This document shows positions 47,945 through 58,644 of a stretch of DNA of 64,000 bases, one piece after another. The notes below the pieces were generated by a model that searched no databases, was not told where the DNA came from, and saw only the letters and a program-made list of their open reading frames with translations. This DNA comes from Rhodospirillaceae bacterium (GTDB lineage: Bacteria > Pseudomonadota > Alphaproteobacteria > Rhodospirillales > JABHCV01). The stretch lies in NCBI GenBank assembly GCA_018662005.1, contig JABJHA010000022.1, forward strand, positions 57,447-121,446, read 5' to 3'. The translations under genes and the position numbers were made by a program. Within the stretch, counting starts at the first letter, position 1; every line of letters begins with the position of its first letter.

Positions 47945-50347
47945 TTAATGGACAACGTCGTTGGAACCGGAGTCCTTGGCGGAGGCTAGTGAAGCGGCTT
48001 CCATCTCTTCGGTCCACTCGACCGGTTGCAGCTTGGAAACCAGAGCGTGCTCAAGAACCTCACCCACATCCGAAACAGGAATAATGGTCATTCCTTTTTT
48101 AACGTTGTCAGGAATTTCCGCCAGGTCCTTTTCATTCTCTGCCGGGATTAGCACGGTCTTGATACCGCCACGCAGGGCCGCCAGAAGTTTTTCCTTCAAT
48201 CCACCAATCGGTAAAATCCGGCCACGCAGCGTAATTTCACCGGTCATGGCGATGTCCTTGCGAACTTCCGTACTGGTCAACACCGAGACGATCGACGTCA
48301 CCATGCCAACACCGGCCGACGGGCCGTCTTTCGGGGTCGCCCCTTCGGGTACGTGGACGTGGATATCCTTGGTCGTGAACATTGGCGGGATAATGCCGAA
48401 ATCAAGTGCCCGCGACTGCACGAATGACCTTGCCGCCTGGATTGATTCCTGCATGACATCGCCAAGCTTGCCGGTGATTGTCATTTTTCCCTTGCCCGGC
48501 ACCATGACCGCTTCGATGGATAGCAACTCACCGCCTACTTCGGTCCAGGCCAGGCCGGTGGTCACACCGACAAGATCATCAGATTCGATCTCGCCGTAAC
48601 GGAACCGTTTGATGCCCGCATACTTGCCAAGGTTCTTGCTGGTGACGGCGATTTTCTTCTTCTCGCCCATCATAATGTCCTTGATCGCCTTGCGCGTCAG
48701 GTTGGCCAGTTCGCGCTCCAGATTACGAACCCCGGCTTCACGGGTGTAATAACGAATGATATCCCTGACCGCGCCATCGGAAATCGACCATTCTTCCTTT
48801 TTAAGGCCATGAATCTTGACCTGGTTTTCGATCAGGTGACGTTTGGCGATTTCGACTTTTTCATCCTCGGTATAACCGGACAGGCGAATGATTTCCATGC
48901 GGTCCAAAAGTGGGCTCGGCATGTTCATGGTATTGGCCGTGGTCACGAACATCACGTCCGAAAGATCATAGTCAACTTCCAGATAATGATCGTTGAAGGT
49001 CGAGTTCTGTTCAGGATCAAGCACTTCAAGCAAGGCAGAAGCCGGATCTCCACGCCAGTCCTGGCCCATTTTGTCGACCTCATCGAGCAAGAACAGCGGA
49101 TTGGACGATTTCGCCTTCTTCATGCCCTGGACAATTTTGCCCGGCATCGAACCGATATAGGTACGACGATGACCACGAATTTCAGACTCGTCGCGAACCC
49201 CACCCAAAGACATGCGGATGAAATTACGACCTGTCGCATTGGCGACGGATTTGCCGAGCGAGGTTTTGCCGACACCAGGAGGACCAACCAGACACAGGAT
49301 CGGTCCCTTGACCTTGTTGGTGCGCTGTTGAACGGCAAGGTATTCAAGAATCCGCTCTTTGACCTTTTTCAGGCCATAGTGATCGGCATCAAGAATATCC
49401 TGGGCCTTTTTGATGTCTTTGTTGACCCGTGAGCGCTTTTTCCAGGGGATCGACAGCATCCAGTCCAGATAATTACGGACCACCGTCGCTTCGGCCGACA
49501 TCGGGCTCATGTTCTTCAATTTCTTCAATTCGGCCAGGGTTTTTTCCTTGGCTTCTTTGGATAGCTTGGTCTTGACGATGCGTTCTTCGATTTCGGCGGT
49601 TTCGTCCTTGCCGTCTTCGCCTTCGCCTAGTTCTTTTTGAATAGCCTTAAGTTGTTCGTTCAAATAATACTCGCGCTGGGTCTTCTCCATCTGCCGCTTG
49701 ACCCGGTTACGAATTTTCTTTTCCACCTGAAGAACGCCAATTTCCGATTCCATAAAGGAATAAACACGTTCAAGACGTTCGGCGACGGTTTCTGTTTCCA
49801 ATAATTCCTGCTTTTCGGAAATCTTCAACGCCAGGTGCGAGGCAATGGTATCGGCCAGCTTGCTGGGTTCGTCGATCTGATTGATCGAAACCAGCGCCTC
49901 GGGCGGGATTTTTCTATTCAGTTTGATGTATTGGTCGAACTGGGTAACGACAGAACGAGACAGCGCCTCAAGTTCCTGATCGTCGGTTTCGGGTTCTTCC
50001 AGCAATACTGCCTGGGCTTCAAAAAAGTTTTCATTTTCTACGTAGCCGGTAACCTGGGCACGCTGGGCGCCCTCAACCAAAACCTTGACCGTCCCATCCG
50101 GCAGTTTCAAAAGCTGCAGGACTGTCGCGACCGTGCCGACTTCGTAAATATCGTCGACTGTCGGGTCATCTTCGGCGGCATTTTTCTGGGCCAGCAGAAG
50201 AACCTGCTTGTCGTCTTTCATCACATCTTCGAGGGCGCGCACCGATTTGTCACGGCCAACAAACAACGGCACGATCATATGCGGGAACACCACAATGTCG
50301 CGAAGGGGAAGAACGGGATAGAGATCGCCTTGTTGAGAAGAAGTCAT
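47945..50347 (-). CDS. lon: ATP-dependent protease Lon
   Basis: An 800-residue Lon. The N-terminal substrate domain ([25 protein letters not shown]) is followed by coiled-coil [28 protein letters not shown]. The AAA+ Walker [14 protein letters not shown] is near residue 355 and Walker B is FLLDEVDKM. The protease domain has catalytic Ser near 675 in [10 protein letters not shown] and Lys near 718 in [11 protein letters not shown]. It degrades misfolded and regulatory proteins, in alphaproteobacteria including cell-cycle factors. It is separated from clpX by 178 bases holding inverted repeats and a possible heat-shock promoter. Confidence 0.97.
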   Translation of the reverse strand: MTSSQQGDLYPVLPLRDIVVFPHMIVPLFVGRDKSVRALEDVMKDDKQVLLLAQKNAAEDDPTVDDIYEVGTVATVLQLLKLPDGTVKVLVEGAQRAQVTGYVENENFFEAQAVLLEEPETDDQELEALSRSVVTQFDQYIKLNRKIPPEALVSINQIDEPSKLADTIASHLALKISEKQELLETETVAERLERVYSFMESEIGVLQVEKKIRNRVKRQMEKTQREYYLNEQLKAIQKELGEGEDGKDETAEIEERIVKTKLSKEAKEKTLAELKKLKNMSPMSAEATVVRNYLDWMLSIPWKKRSRVNKDIKKAQDILDADHYGLKKVKERILEYLAVQQRTNKVKGPILCLVGPPGVGKTSLGKSVANATGRNFIRMSLGGVRDESEIRGHRRTYIGSMPGKIVQGMKKAKSSNPLFLLDEVDKMGQDWRGDPASALLEVLDPEQNSTFNDHYLEVDYDLSDVMFVTTANTMNMPSPLLDRMEIIRLSGYTEDEKVEIAKRHLIENQVKIHGLKKEEWSISDGAVRDIIRYYTREAGVRNLERELANLTRKAIKDIMMGEKKKIAVTSKNLGKYAGIKRFRYGEIESDDLVGVTTGLAWTEVGGELLSIEAVMVPGKGKMTITGKLGDVMQESIQAARSFVQSRALDFGIIPPMFTTKDIHVHVPEGATPKDGPSAGVGMVTSIVSVLTSTEVRKDIAMTGEITLRGRILPIGGLKEKLLAALRGGIKTVLIPAENEKDLAEIPDNVKKGMTIIPVSDVGEVLEHALVSKLQPVEWTEEMEAASLASAKDSGSNDVVH

Positions 50348-50457
50348 GATGCCTCTGTCTTAATTAATGAGGACAGGCCGTAATGGGTGGCCCATCGGGG
50401 TGACGCCGAGCAGTGGGAAACGAATCCAATACGTTTCAAAGGTGGGCTAATTGACCC

Positions 50458-50496
50458 CATCCTTCAAGGGGCGAAGGATGATATTTGGTCAAATAT
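50458..50496. promoter_or_regulatory. Paired inverted repeats and possible heat-shock promoter upstream of lon
   Basis: CATCCTTC (50458-50465) and GAAGGATG (50473-50480) form a perfect 8-bp stem with a 7-base loop, directly beside ATATTTG/CAAATAT (50481-50496), a 7-bp repeat with a 2-base centre. On the minus strand the first overlaps CTTGAA, with CCCACCT 16 bases further on, loosely like the sigma-32 pattern CTTG-(17-18)-CYTATNT. No T-run follows, so it is not a simple clpX terminator. Confidence 0.35.
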
Positions 50497-50525
50497 TAAA
50501 GATTTATACGCTTAAACGACCTAAA

Positions 50526-51791
50526 TCAGGCGCTGGTACCCACATCTTCCTTACGATCTGAGTAAATATACAACGGTGAAGCACTTTCATCGACAACTTC
50601 ACGGTTGATAACGACCTCTTCCACACCATCAAGGCCCGGAAGCTCGTACATCGTATCAAGAAGGATGTTTTCCATGATCGAACGCAGGCCGCGGGCACCC
50701 GTTTTACGCTCAACGGCCATCTCGGCAATAATTTCATAGGCGCCTTCGGTAAAGGTCAGGCGTACATCTTCCATTTCAAACAGGCGCTGATACTGTTTGA
50801 CCAGGGCGTTTTTCGGTTGTGTCAGAATTTCGACCAACGCGTCGGCATCCAGGTTATCAAGTGTCGCAAGTACGGGCAGACGACCGACAAACTCCGGAAT
50901 CAGGCCAAACTTCAATAGATCCTCTGGTTCCACATCGCGCAGAATTTCACCTGTATTGCGCTCTTCGGGTGAGCGAACGTCAGCACCGAAGCCGATGCTC
51001 ATCCCCTTGCCACGGTTGGAAATAATCTTGTCCAGGCCAGAAAACGCGCCGCCACAAACAAAAAGTATGTTGGTGGTATCGACTTGCAGGAATTCCTGTT
51101 GCGGATGTTTTCGTCCACCTTGTGGCGGAACACTGGCAACAGTGCCTTCCATAATCTTCAGCAAGGCTTGCTGGACACCCTCGCCTGACACATCGCGGGT
51201 GATGGACGGGTTATCGGATTTCCTGGAAATCTTGTCGACTTCATCAATGTAAACGATGCCCCGCTGGGCGCGCTCGACATTGTAGTCGGCAGACTGCAAC
51301 AGCTTGAGAATAATGTTTTCGACATCTTCACCAACATAACCCGCTTCGGTCAGGGTCGTCGCGTCAGCCATGGTGAAGGGCACATCAAGGATGCGCGCCA
51401 GCGTCTGGGCAAGCAAGGTCTTGCCGCAACCGGTCGGACCGACCAGAAGAATATTGGACTTCGCAAGTTCGACGTCATTGGCACCGCTGCCATGACTCAA
51501 ACGCTTGTAATGGTTATGCACCGCCACCGCCAAAACGCGCTTGGCGTGACCCTGGCCAATAACATAATCATCAAGAACAGAACTGATTTCACTTGGTGTG
51601 GGAACCCCGTCACCGGATTTAACCAGCGATGTTTTATGTTCCTCGCGGATGATGTCCATGCACAGCTCAACGCATTCATCACAGATGAACACGGTGGGGC
51701 CGGCAATCAGTTTACGGACCTCGTGCTGGCTCTTTCCACAGAAAGAGCAGTAAAGCGTGTTTTTCGAGTCTCCGCCGGTGGACTTGTTCAT
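50526..51791 (-). CDS. clpX: ATP-dependent Clp protease ATP-binding subunit ClpX
   Basis: A 421-residue AAA+ unfoldase. The N-terminal zinc-binding domain has Cys15, Cys18, Cys37 and Cys40. Walker A is [13 protein letters not shown] near residue 120 and Walker B is [11 protein letters not shown]. The pore loop GYVGEDVE and the ClpP-contacting IGFGADV loop are present, as is the sensor-2 [11 protein letters not shown]. It unfolds tagged substrates and feeds them to ClpP, or remodels complexes. A 246-base gap separates it from clpP, so it may have its own promoter, though no clear one was identified. Confidence 0.97.
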   Translation of the reverse strand: MNKSTGGDSKNTLYCSFCGKSQHEVRKLIAGPTVFICDECVELCMDIIREEHKTSLVKSGDGVPTPSEISSVLDDYVIGQGHAKRVLAVAVHNHYKRLSHGSGANDVELAKSNILLVGPTGCGKTLLAQTLARILDVPFTMADATTLTEAGYVGEDVENIILKLLQSADYNVERAQRGIVYIDEVDKISRKSDNPSITRDVSGEGVQQALLKIMEGTVASVPPQGGRKHPQQEFLQVDTTNILFVCGGAFSGLDKIISNRGKGMSIGFGADVRSPEERNTGEILRDVEPEDLLKFGLIPEFVGRLPVLATLDNLDADALVEILTQPKNALVKQYQRLFEMEDVRLTFTEGAYEIIAEMAVERKTGARGLRSIMENILLDTMYELPGLDGVEEVVINREVVDESASPLYIYSDRKEDVGTSA

Positions 51792-52037
51792 GGAAGCTCC
51801 GTTTAAATTAGCGCCACACCAAAGTCAGCATCGTCTCGACATCTTACCCAATGAATGCGGGGCCAGACAATACTTGTGAACTTCTTATCGACGCTTTACA
51901 TCCTTGTTCATACAACAATCAGCAACCCGCTACCACATCGACCATCACTTAATGACGCCAATGTGAAGCATCCTCGGTCTGATGACATAGTGATAGGGTG
52001 ATCGTTAATACAGGCTTAAAGGGGCGATAAATCCCGA

Positions 52038-52685
52038 TTAATCTTTTTTGTCACTCTCATCTTCATCATCGGAAATGGGACGACTGGTCACCACTTCGTC
52101 GATCAAACCGAAATCCTTGGCTTCATCTGGCGACATGAAGCGGTCACGTTCCACCGCTTCTTCGATAACATCCAGGGGCTGGCCTGTGTGTTCGGCGTAG
52201 ATATTATTCAGACGCGAACGCAGTGACAGAATTTCCTTGGCCTGGATTTCAATATCAGTCGCCTGCCCCTGGGCGCCACCCGAAGGCTGATGGATCATCA
52301 CCCGGGCATTGGGTAACGAGTAACGCTTGCCCTTGGCCCCGGCGCACAGCAGGAACGACCCCATGGAGGCTGCCTGACCGATACATACCGTCGAGACATC
52401 CGGGCGGATGTAGCGCATGGTGTCGTAAATCGCCAAGCCCGAGGTAACAATGCCGCCGGGCGAGTTGATATAAAACGAGATATCCTTGGTCGGATTTTCC
52501 GATTCGAGGAACAACAACTGGGCGCAGACCAGGCTGGCGACACCGTCGTCAACGCCGCCAGTCAGAAAGATAATCCGCTCTTTCAGTAGCCTTGAGAAGA
52601 TGTCGTAGGCACGCTCGCCCCGGTTGGTCGTCTCGACGACCATGGGAACCAAAGAGCTCATATACGTTTCAACCGGATCGTTCAT
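52038..52685 (-). CDS. clpP: ATP-dependent Clp protease proteolytic subunit
   Basis: A 215-residue serine protease. The triad is visible as Ser near 106 in [11 protein letters not shown], His near 131 in [13 protein letters not shown], and Asp near 180 in the [12 protein letters not shown] region. The N-terminal propeptide-like segment [24 protein letters not shown] and axial-loop region are normal. The tail is acidic ([10 protein letters not shown]). It assembles as a double heptamer and degrades substrates unfolded by ClpX or ClpA. It follows tig by 23 bases. Confidence 0.97.
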   Translation of the reverse strand: MNDPVETYMSSLVPMVVETTNRGERAYDIFSRLLKERIIFLTGGVDDGVASLVCAQLLFLESENPTKDISFYINSPGGIVTSGLAIYDTMRYIRPDVSTVCIGQAASMGSFLLCAGAKGKRYSLPNARVMIHQPSGGAQGQATDIEIQAKEILSLRSRLNNIYAEHTGQPLDVIEEAVERDRFMSPDEAKDFGLIDEVVTSRPISDDEDESDKKD

Positions 52686-52708
52686 CAGGTAATGCCCTTT
52701 ATACTTTC

Positions 52709-54136
52709 TTATTTATCTTTTTTGACGTCGGCTTTTTTCTTGGCCGGTGCCTTCTTTTTTGCCGGTGCCTTCTTGGCCGCGGCTTTCTTCTTGGCCGGGG
52801 CTTTTTCTTCAGGCTCTTTGATCAGATCATCAATTGTGACAGTCTTTTCAGTTACTTTGGCCAGCTCGAAGATGAAATCAACGACTTTATCTTCCAGCAG
52901 AGGCGCCCTGAGTTGTTGCTGCGCTTCAGGATTACTGCGGAAGTATTCCATTACTTGCTGTTCCTGGCCCTGATAACGCTGGGCTTCGGCCATCATGGCG
53001 CGGTTCAGGTCTTCCTGGGAAGTGTCAATGTTATTGAGGCGACCAATTTCGGCCAGCAAGAGGCCCAGACGAACACGGCGTTCAGCGATACCACGATAAT
53101 CTTCTTTCAGTTCATCGTCGGTCTTGCCTTCGCTCGGGTCATCTTCGCTACCCTGCTCCAGGGCTTGTTTGCGATGCTCTTCAAACTGCGCCCAAATGCC
53201 CTCGAACTCGTTTTCAGCAAGAGTTTGCGGAATTTCAAATTCATGACTTTCTTCAAGTTCATCAAGCAACAGCCGTTTCATGCGCTGACGGGCCATATTT
53301 TTGAACTCGTTTTCGTGTTCTTCACGAATGTTGCCCTTCAAGGTTTCGAGATCTTCGAGACCAACCTTTTTGGCCAGTTCATCGTCAATCACGCCCGGTG
53401 TGGTTTCCCGTAATTCCTTGATGTCGACATCGAAAACGGCATCTTTGCCAGCCAGTTCTTCGGCCCCGTACTCCTTAGGGAACGATACTTTGACTTCAAC
53501 ATGGTCGCCAACCTTGGCGCCGATCAACTGATCTTCAAAACCGGGAATAAAACTGCCGGTTCCCAGTTCCAGTGAATAATCTTCGGCTTTACCGCCAGGG
53601 AATTCCTCGCCATCGACCTTGCCGACGAAATCGATAACGGTGATGTCACCACTTTTCGACTTACGCGAACCCGAGACCGGCTCGGAAGTTTTGTGGGCGC
53701 TGGCCAGACGTTCAAGCGCCTTGTTGATTTCTTCCTCATCAGCCTTGACGACCATCCGTTCCAGTTTGATTTTGGAGAAATCCATGGGTGTGATTTCGGG
53801 CATCACCTCAAGGGCCATGGTGTATTCAAGATCAGAGCCGTCTTCAAACTTGGTGACTTCAATTTTCGGCTGAATGACAGGACGCAAATTGCGTTCTTCC
53901 ATGGCTTTTTGAGACGTCTCGCCGACGGTGCGCTCCAGAACCTCGCCCATGATCGACGGGCCGTACTGTTTGCGCAAAAGCGGAACCGGCACCTTTCCGG
54001 GACGGAAGCCCGGTAAATTAGCGGTTTTCTTGAGTTCGTTAAGGCGATTGTTGACGAATGTTTCGATCTCTGCCGCTGGTACGGTGATCGTGAATTCGTG
54101 CAATAAACCTTCGGTTTTCGTTTCTGTGACCTGCAT
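52709..54136 (-). CDS. tig: Trigger factor, with a Lys/Ala-rich C-terminal tail
   Basis: A 475-residue ribosome-associated chaperone and prolyl isomerase starting [17 protein letters not shown]. The ribosome-docking loop [17 protein letters not shown] is near residues 43-59, the FKBP-like PPIase domain follows ([44 protein letters not shown]), and the helical C-domain ends near 440. The last 30-odd residues are repeats of APAKKKA-type units, absent from E. coli trigger factor. The frame extends upstream into tRNA-Leu, but that part is not coding. It is followed by clpP, clpX and lon. Confidence 0.95.
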   Translation of the reverse strand: MQVTETKTEGLLHEFTITVPAAEIETFVNNRLNELKKTANLPGFRPGKVPVPLLRKQYGPSIMGEVLERTVGETSQKAMEERNLRPVIQPKIEVTKFEDGSDLEYTMALEVMPEITPMDFSKIKLERMVVKADEEEINKALERLASAHKTSEPVSGSRKSKSGDITVIDFVGKVDGEEFPGGKAEDYSLELGTGSFIPGFEDQLIGAKVGDHVEVKVSFPKEYGAEELAGKDAVFDVDIKELRETTPGVIDDELAKKVGLEDLETLKGNIREEHENEFKNMARQRMKRLLLDELEESHEFEIPQTLAENEFEGIWAQFEEHRKQALEQGSEDDPSEGKTDDELKEDYRGIAERRVRLGLLLAEIGRLNNIDTSQEDLNRAMMAEAQRYQGQEQQVMEYFRSNPEAQQQLRAPLLEDKVVDFIFELAKVTEKTVTIDDLIKEPEEKAPAKKKAAAKKAPAKKKAPAKKKADVKKDK

Positions 54137-54184
54137 CGGTATCCCAATCGGAAAGGGTTTTAAAACTGGTTCATAATGAGCATT

Positions 54185-54269
54185 TGGTGCGGGCGAGAGG
54201 ACTTGAACCTCCACGACTTGCGTCACAGGTACCTAAAACCTGCGTGTCTACCAATTCCACCACGCCCGC
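54185..54269 (-). tRNA. tRNA-Leu (anticodon TAG)
   Basis: An 85-base type II tRNA on the minus strand with a long variable arm. The acceptor GCGGGCG pairs with CGCCCGC, the D-arm is TGGTGGAATTGGTAGACA, the anticodon loop TTTAGGT gives TAG, the T-loop is GGTTCAAGTCC, and CCA is encoded. It ends 48 bases before the tig start, with no clear promoter between, so tig may be transcribed from the tRNA promoter. Confidence 0.96.
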
Positions 54270-54280
54270 CCGCCAAAATG

Positions 54281-54328
54281 TTTTTCCCTCTGAAAACCAA
54301 TATATAGGCTGCTTTTCAGAGGGAAAAA
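54281..54328. repeat. 16-bp perfect inverted repeat upstream of tRNA-Leu
   Basis: TTTTTCCCTCTGAAAA (54281-54296) and TTTTCAGAGGGAAAAA (54313-54328) are perfect inverted copies around a 16-base loop containing TATATA. It lies between the malonyl-CoA decarboxylase stop and tRNA-Leu. A intrinsic terminator would have its T-run after the stem, but here the stem starts with T and ends with A on both strands, so this is more likely an operator, a mobile-element remnant or an atypical terminator. Confidence 0.6.
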
Positions 54329-54406
54329 CCATGATGCTCTACGCGGGCGCGCAACTCTATACAAAACAAGCCCCCTGTCAATCGCCTAAAGTGGGGGGAA
54401 ATCAGC

Positions 54407-55771
54407 TTATAACAAGGAACGTACACTTGATGAAGCCGCGACCTTACCACTGGAGGTATAGGCCTCGTGGTTGGCTTCGACGTGGCTGAGTTTATAAAGG
54501 TAATTTACCATCAGTCCCGCCGACTGGCCGAGTCCCTTTGCCGACACATCGCCAAGCCAGTTCAGGCGTTCAATGCGGGCCCCGTTGCTAAGATGAAAAT
54601 GAGCCACCGGATCAAGCGCACGCAAACCCCCTTTTCGCATTTTCTCAGCCGCAAGATATTGCGCTGCTAGCCGTTTAAGCGGGCCTTGCAGAGCGTCAGA
54701 AGCCTGTTTGTCATCTGGCCAGCCAGAATCGTCCAGCAGCACCTTCAGTTCGGCATCGTTGTCACCTGCCGCCAGTCGCTTATCCAGCCAGGCTTTGAAT
54801 CCGGGAACCGGAGAAAGGGTTGCAAAGGTTTTCAATCTCTTGAATTCGGAGGACAGGGAATTTACGACACCCTTGATTAGAAAATTACCGAAACTGATGC
54901 CGGCAAGTCCCTTTTGGGCATTGGAAATAGAGTAGAAAATCGCCGTATCGGCGCTGGTCGGATCAATCACCGGAGCCGAGCCATCCAGCAATGCCTGAAT
55001 GCTGTCAGACATCCCATCAACCAGGGCAACTTCAACAAATATCAAGGGTTCATCGGGCATACGGGGATGAAAATAGGCAAAACAACGGCGATCGGAATCG
55101 AGGCGGTTTTTCAAGTCATCCCAGCTTTCGATGGCGTGGACAGCTTCGTAGGCGATCAGTTTTTCAAGCAAGCTGGCCGATGAGCTGTCCCAGGAAATAC
55201 GGCGCAGTTCAAGGAAATCCACATCAAACCAGGTTATCAGCAGCCCTTTTAAGTCCTGTTCAAGACCGTTGAGAAGCGAATCGCCACCGTTTGCAGCAAG
55301 TAGGTCGGCCCGCATATCGACGAGGAACTTGACCCCTTCGGGCAAGGCGTTGAACTGGGTCAGCAGTTTTAACCTGGGCGGTTCCAGGACTTTTCGCAAA
55401 TCCGCTTCCGCCTGAAGGCGCGCCGCCTGATCTGATGCCTGTTGCAGGGACAGCACGGCGGCATCGACGGCACCGTGATCAACGTCAAAGTTTTCGGCCA
55501 AAACCGTTAAAAACCTGACCTTTCCAGTCTTATTGAGGGCCAGATAAGCGCGCCCCAGCGCCGCCGCGCGGGCCCGCGCCGAAACCTCGCCACCGCGGGT
55601 TTCAAGACAAGCGTGCATTTGCTCAAGCAAACGCGCGGCGTCGGTTTCAGGTAGGTCCGGCTGTAGACTGGCCGCCGATTCGTCATATTCGGACCCGGCA
55701 ATTCCTTGCCAGGCATGGCGCAAATTCTTCAACGTGCGCTCTAAAAACCCGGATTTACTTTCTTCGCTCAT
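54407..55771 (-). CDS. Malonyl-CoA decarboxylase
   Basis: A 454-residue protein of the MCD/MatA family. The N-terminal helical domain is followed by a GNAT-like catalytic domain: ISWDSSSASLLEKLIAYEAVHAIESWDDLKNRL, RRCFAYFHPRMPDEPLIFVEVALVDGMSDSIQALLD, TAIFYSISNAQKGLAGISFGNFLIKGVVNSL, and the HFHLSNGARIERLNWLGD region that holds the catalytic His. It converts malonyl-CoA to acetyl-CoA and CO2. No malonyl-CoA synthetase is adjacent. It overlaps the NAD(P)H-hydrate repair gene by ATGA and is followed by a 16-bp inverted repeat. Confidence 0.9.
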   Translation of the reverse strand: MSEESKSGFLERTLKNLRHAWQGIAGSEYDESAASLQPDLPETDAARLLEQMHACLETRGGEVSARARAAALGRAYLALNKTGKVRFLTVLAENFDVDHGAVDAAVLSLQQASDQAARLQAEADLRKVLEPPRLKLLTQFNALPEGVKFLVDMRADLLAANGGDSLLNGLEQDLKGLLITWFDVDFLELRRISWDSSSASLLEKLIAYEAVHAIESWDDLKNRLDSDRRCFAYFHPRMPDEPLIFVEVALVDGMSDSIQALLDGSAPVIDPTSADTAIFYSISNAQKGLAGISFGNFLIKGVVNSLSSEFKRLKTFATLSPVPGFKAWLDKRLAAGDNDAELKVLLDDSGWPDDKQASDALQGPLKRLAAQYLAAEKMRKGGLRALDPVAHFHLSNGARIERLNWLGDVSAKGLGQSAGLMVNYLYKLSHVEANHEAYTSSGKVAASSSVRSLL

Positions 55772-57285
55772 GACTGATTGTTGCCATCAATTTCCAGACC
55801 GCGCAAGACGCCAGACAAGGCTGCGGCCAGATCTTCGGCGATCAGGCCCGGGCCAAAGGCCATAGCCGCCTGTCCATGCAGCCAGCAGGCGGCAGCGGCG
55901 GCATCGAAAGCGTCCATTGTCTGAGCAAGCAAACCGGTGGCAAAACCGGCCAGAACGTCCCCGGAGCCCGCCGTCGCCAATGTCGGCGGCGCACCTTCGT
56001 TGATAATCGCACGGCCATCCGGGGCGGCGATGACGGTGTCAGCTCCCTTTAATAAAACGACCGCACCGCTCTGCAATGATGCTTCACGTACTTGTTTAAG
56101 TTTATCGTCTTTAATATTGAAAATACGCCTAAATTCTCCATCATGTGGCGTCAATAAAACAATCCCGGCAGTAGCAATGGCGGCAAACAGGGTTTCAGGA
56201 TCGTCGCTAAAAACGCTCAAGGCATCGGCATCAAGAACTGTCGCTTTGCCCGACCCAAGGGCGGCCAGAACCAGATCGCGGGTGCGTCCGCCTCGTCCGC
56301 ATCCGGGTCCGATCAGAACCACATTTTTTCGCCTGTCGGACAGAAGTTCTTCAAATGCCTCAACACCTTCGGCACTGCTGATAATATTACCGGGGTCACC
56401 GGCGGCGTAGGCTTCTATGGCTGCGGCGGGAGCGGCAATCGTCGCAAGTCCCGCGCCGATTCGGCGCGCCGCCGTTGCCGCCAGTCGGGCCGCCCCTGTC
56501 ATTTCAGCCCCACCGACAATCAGGGCATGACCCCGATCATACTTGTTGTCACCGGCTTGCGGCCGCGGGAAACGAGAAAGCCAGAAACCCGGCCCATTTG
56601 CGAAAATGTCAGGCTTGATTTGTTCCAGCACAGTCTCGGGAATACCAATATCAACGACCACAACCTCGCCCATCAATTCCCGGCCAGGCAACAGCAAATG
56701 TCCCGGTTTGCGTCTGAAGAACGTCACACACAGGACACATTTGGGAGCACTCCCGAGGATTTCTCCACTATCACCATCTACACCGCTTGGAACATCAATG
56801 CCGACACAGTCCAGCCCTTGCTGGTTGATAGCATTGATGACGTCCTTTGCTTCCCCCTCAAGAGGCCGCGACAAACCGGCGCCAAACAGGGCATCGACAA
56901 CCAGATCGTCATCACCCAGAAGTTCGGGATCAAGGGGCAAAACAGGCCCCGTCCAGGCTTCTGCGTTGATCGCCGCGTCCCCTTTCAGGTTTTTTACATC
57001 ACCGAGTGACGCCAGACGCACCGGCCAGCCACTGGCCGCCAGCAGGCGGGCGACGACGAAGCCGTCCCCGCCGTTGTTTCCTGGCCCGCACAGGACGATT
57101 ACGGGGCGCGGTTGCCAACGGTTGGTGATCGCGTCACAAGCGCCCTTACCAGCCGCCTCCATCAACCGGACGCCCGCAATCCCGGCAGCAATGGCGGCGT
57201 TATCGGCCATCGTCATTTGTGAAACACTCAGGAGGGCATTGTTCAACATGAAGCTATCATACAGTGTTTCATTCAGGCCTAACAT
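55768..57285 (-). CDS. nnr: Bifunctional NAD(P)H-hydrate epimerase / ADP-dependent dehydratase
   Basis: A 505-residue fusion. The N-terminal epimerase (YjeF_N, about 1-215) has GPGNNGGDGFVVARLLAASG and VDALFGAGLSRPLEG. The C-terminal ribokinase-like dehydratase (about 225-500) has LIVGGAEMTGAARLAATAARRIGAGL, LLTPHDGEFRRIF and the ATAGSGDVLAGFATGLLAQ motif. It repairs hydrated NADH and NADPH. The start could be Met13 (57249) instead. It is divergent from the D-amino acid dehydrogenase gene. Confidence 0.93.
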   Translation of the reverse strand: MLGLNETLYDSFMLNNALLSVSQMTMADNAAIAAGIAGVRLMEAAGKGACDAITNRWQPRPVIVLCGPGNNGGDGFVVARLLAASGWPVRLASLGDVKNLKGDAAINAEAWTGPVLPLDPELLGDDDLVVDALFGAGLSRPLEGEAKDVINAINQQGLDCVGIDVPSGVDGDSGEILGSAPKCVLCVTFFRRKPGHLLLPGRELMGEVVVVDIGIPETVLEQIKPDIFANGPGFWLSRFPRPQAGDNKYDRGHALIVGGAEMTGAARLAATAARRIGAGLATIAAPAAAIEAYAAGDPGNIISSAEGVEAFEELLSDRRKNVVLIGPGCGRGGRTRDLVLAALGSGKATVLDADALSVFSDDPETLFAAIATAGIVLLTPHDGEFRRIFNIKDDKLKQVREASLQSGAVVLLKGADTVIAAPDGRAIINEGAPPTLATAGSGDVLAGFATGLLAQTMDAFDAAAAACWLHGQAAMAFGPGLIAEDLAAALSGVLRGLEIDGNNQS

Positions 57286-57326
57286 GATCTAGAACCTTTA
57301 CGGCTTATCGAAAGGGAATAGAAAGC

Positions 57327-58589
57327 ATGACCACGTTGGTTCTCGGTGCCGGTGTCATCGGCGTCACGAGCGCATACTATCTGGCCCGGGCCGGTCACGA
57401 GGTTGTCGTTATTGACCGCCAGCCCGGCCCGGCGCTGGAGACCAGTTTCGCCAATGGTGGCCAGATCTCCGCCAGCCACACAGAACCCTGGGCAAGCCCG
57501 TCAAATTTCCCCGAAATCATCAAATGGCTGGGCCGCGACGACGCTCCCCTGAAATTCCGCCTGAAAGCTGATCCCGCCCTTTGGTCCTGGTGCCTGAGGT
57601 TTCTGGTCAATTGCACGAAGGGTCGCGCCGATATCAACACCGAACGAATGTTGCGCCTTGCCCTGTACAGCCGCGATTTGCTGGCAGACCTGCGCCATGA
57701 CACCGGTATTGAGTATGATCAACTGAGCACCGGGATTCTCCACATCTACCGTGATAAAAAGGTATTTGACGCCGCAAGCGCACGGGTGCGGATGATGAAT
57801 GATCTGGGACTTGATCGATCCCTCCTTGATGTGGAGGCGTGTCTGGCCCTGGAACCGGCCTTGAAAACGGCAGCAGATAACGACTTGATCCGTGGCGGTA
57901 TCTTCACCCCGGGTGATGAAAGCGGTGACGCCCACACATTCACGACGGCGCTGGCGGGCCTGGCCGAAAAAATGGGCGTCCAGTTCCAATACAATACCCG
58001 GATCACTGGCCTGATCGTCAAAGACGGGTGTATCAAGGCAATTCAAACCACGCAGGGGGAATTTGAAGCAACGTCCTGTGTTGTCGCACTGGGAAGCTAT
58101 TCTCCGCTGCTTTTGAAACCACTGGGGATCACTCTACCGGTCTACCCGGCCAAAGGATATTCGGTCACCCTTGATGTCGGCGACAGCCCGGATGCCCCCT
58201 TCGTCAGCCTGATTCAGGATGAATTGAAACTCGTCTATTCCCGACTGGGCAAGCGCTTACGCATTGCCGGCACGGCGGAGATCGCCGGTTACAATACCCA
58301 GGTCGATGATCAGCGAGCGCGGCAAATCCTTAAAGCGGCGCTGACCCTGTTCCCCAACAGCCCAAGCTGCCAGAGCGGTGAATTCTGGGCCGGGCTACGT
58401 CCAAAAACCCCTGACAGTGTCCCCATCATCGGAAAAACAACGATCGATAACTTATATTTGAACACCGGCCACGGCACCCTGGGCTGGACCATGGCTTGTG
58501 GTTCGGCAAAAATTCTGGCCGATCTCGTTTCAGGGAACGAGCCGGATATCAGCCTTGATGGATTGGCCATAAGTCGTTTCGGGCAATAA
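57327..58589 (+). CDS. dadA: D-amino acid dehydrogenase small subunit-like FAD enzyme
   Basis: A 420-residue DAO-family flavoprotein. The FAD motif GAGVIGVTSAYYLARAGHEVVVID is at residues 7-30. SFANGGQISASHTEPWASP is the DadA-specific stretch. The C-terminus carries WAGLRPKTPDSVPIIGKT and NTGHGTLGWTMACGSAKILADLVSG. It oxidises D-amino acids to keto acids and passes electrons to the respiratory chain. No alanine racemase (dadX) is adjacent. It is convergent with the muconolactone-isomerase-like gene. Confidence 0.9.
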   Translation: MTTLVLGAGVIGVTSAYYLARAGHEVVVIDRQPGPALETSFANGGQISASHTEPWASPSNFPEIIKWLGRDDAPLKFRLKADPALWSWCLRFLVNCTKGRADINTERMLRLALYSRDLLADLRHDTGIEYDQLSTGILHIYRDKKVFDAASARVRMMNDLGLDRSLLDVEACLALEPALKTAADNDLIRGGIFTPGDESGDAHTFTTALAGLAEKMGVQFQYNTRITGLIVKDGCIKAIQTTQGEFEATSCVVALGSYSPLLLKPLGITLPVYPAKGYSVTLDVGDSPDAPFVSLIQDELKLVYSRLGKRLRIAGTAEIAGYNTQVDDQRARQILKAALTLFPNSPSCQSGEFWAGLRPKTPDSVPIIGKTTIDNLYLNTGHGTLGWTMACGSAKILADLVSGNEPDISLDGLAISRFGQ

Positions 58590-58644
58590 CGATAGCGGCG
58601 ACATGAACCTTTCAAACCAAAACCGTTGATCGAAACGTTTGTTC

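Noticed and set aside
54136..54226. Longer trigger factor reading frame
   Set aside because: The extra 30 codons run into tRNA-Leu and have no family similarity; [10 protein letters not shown] is the normal start.
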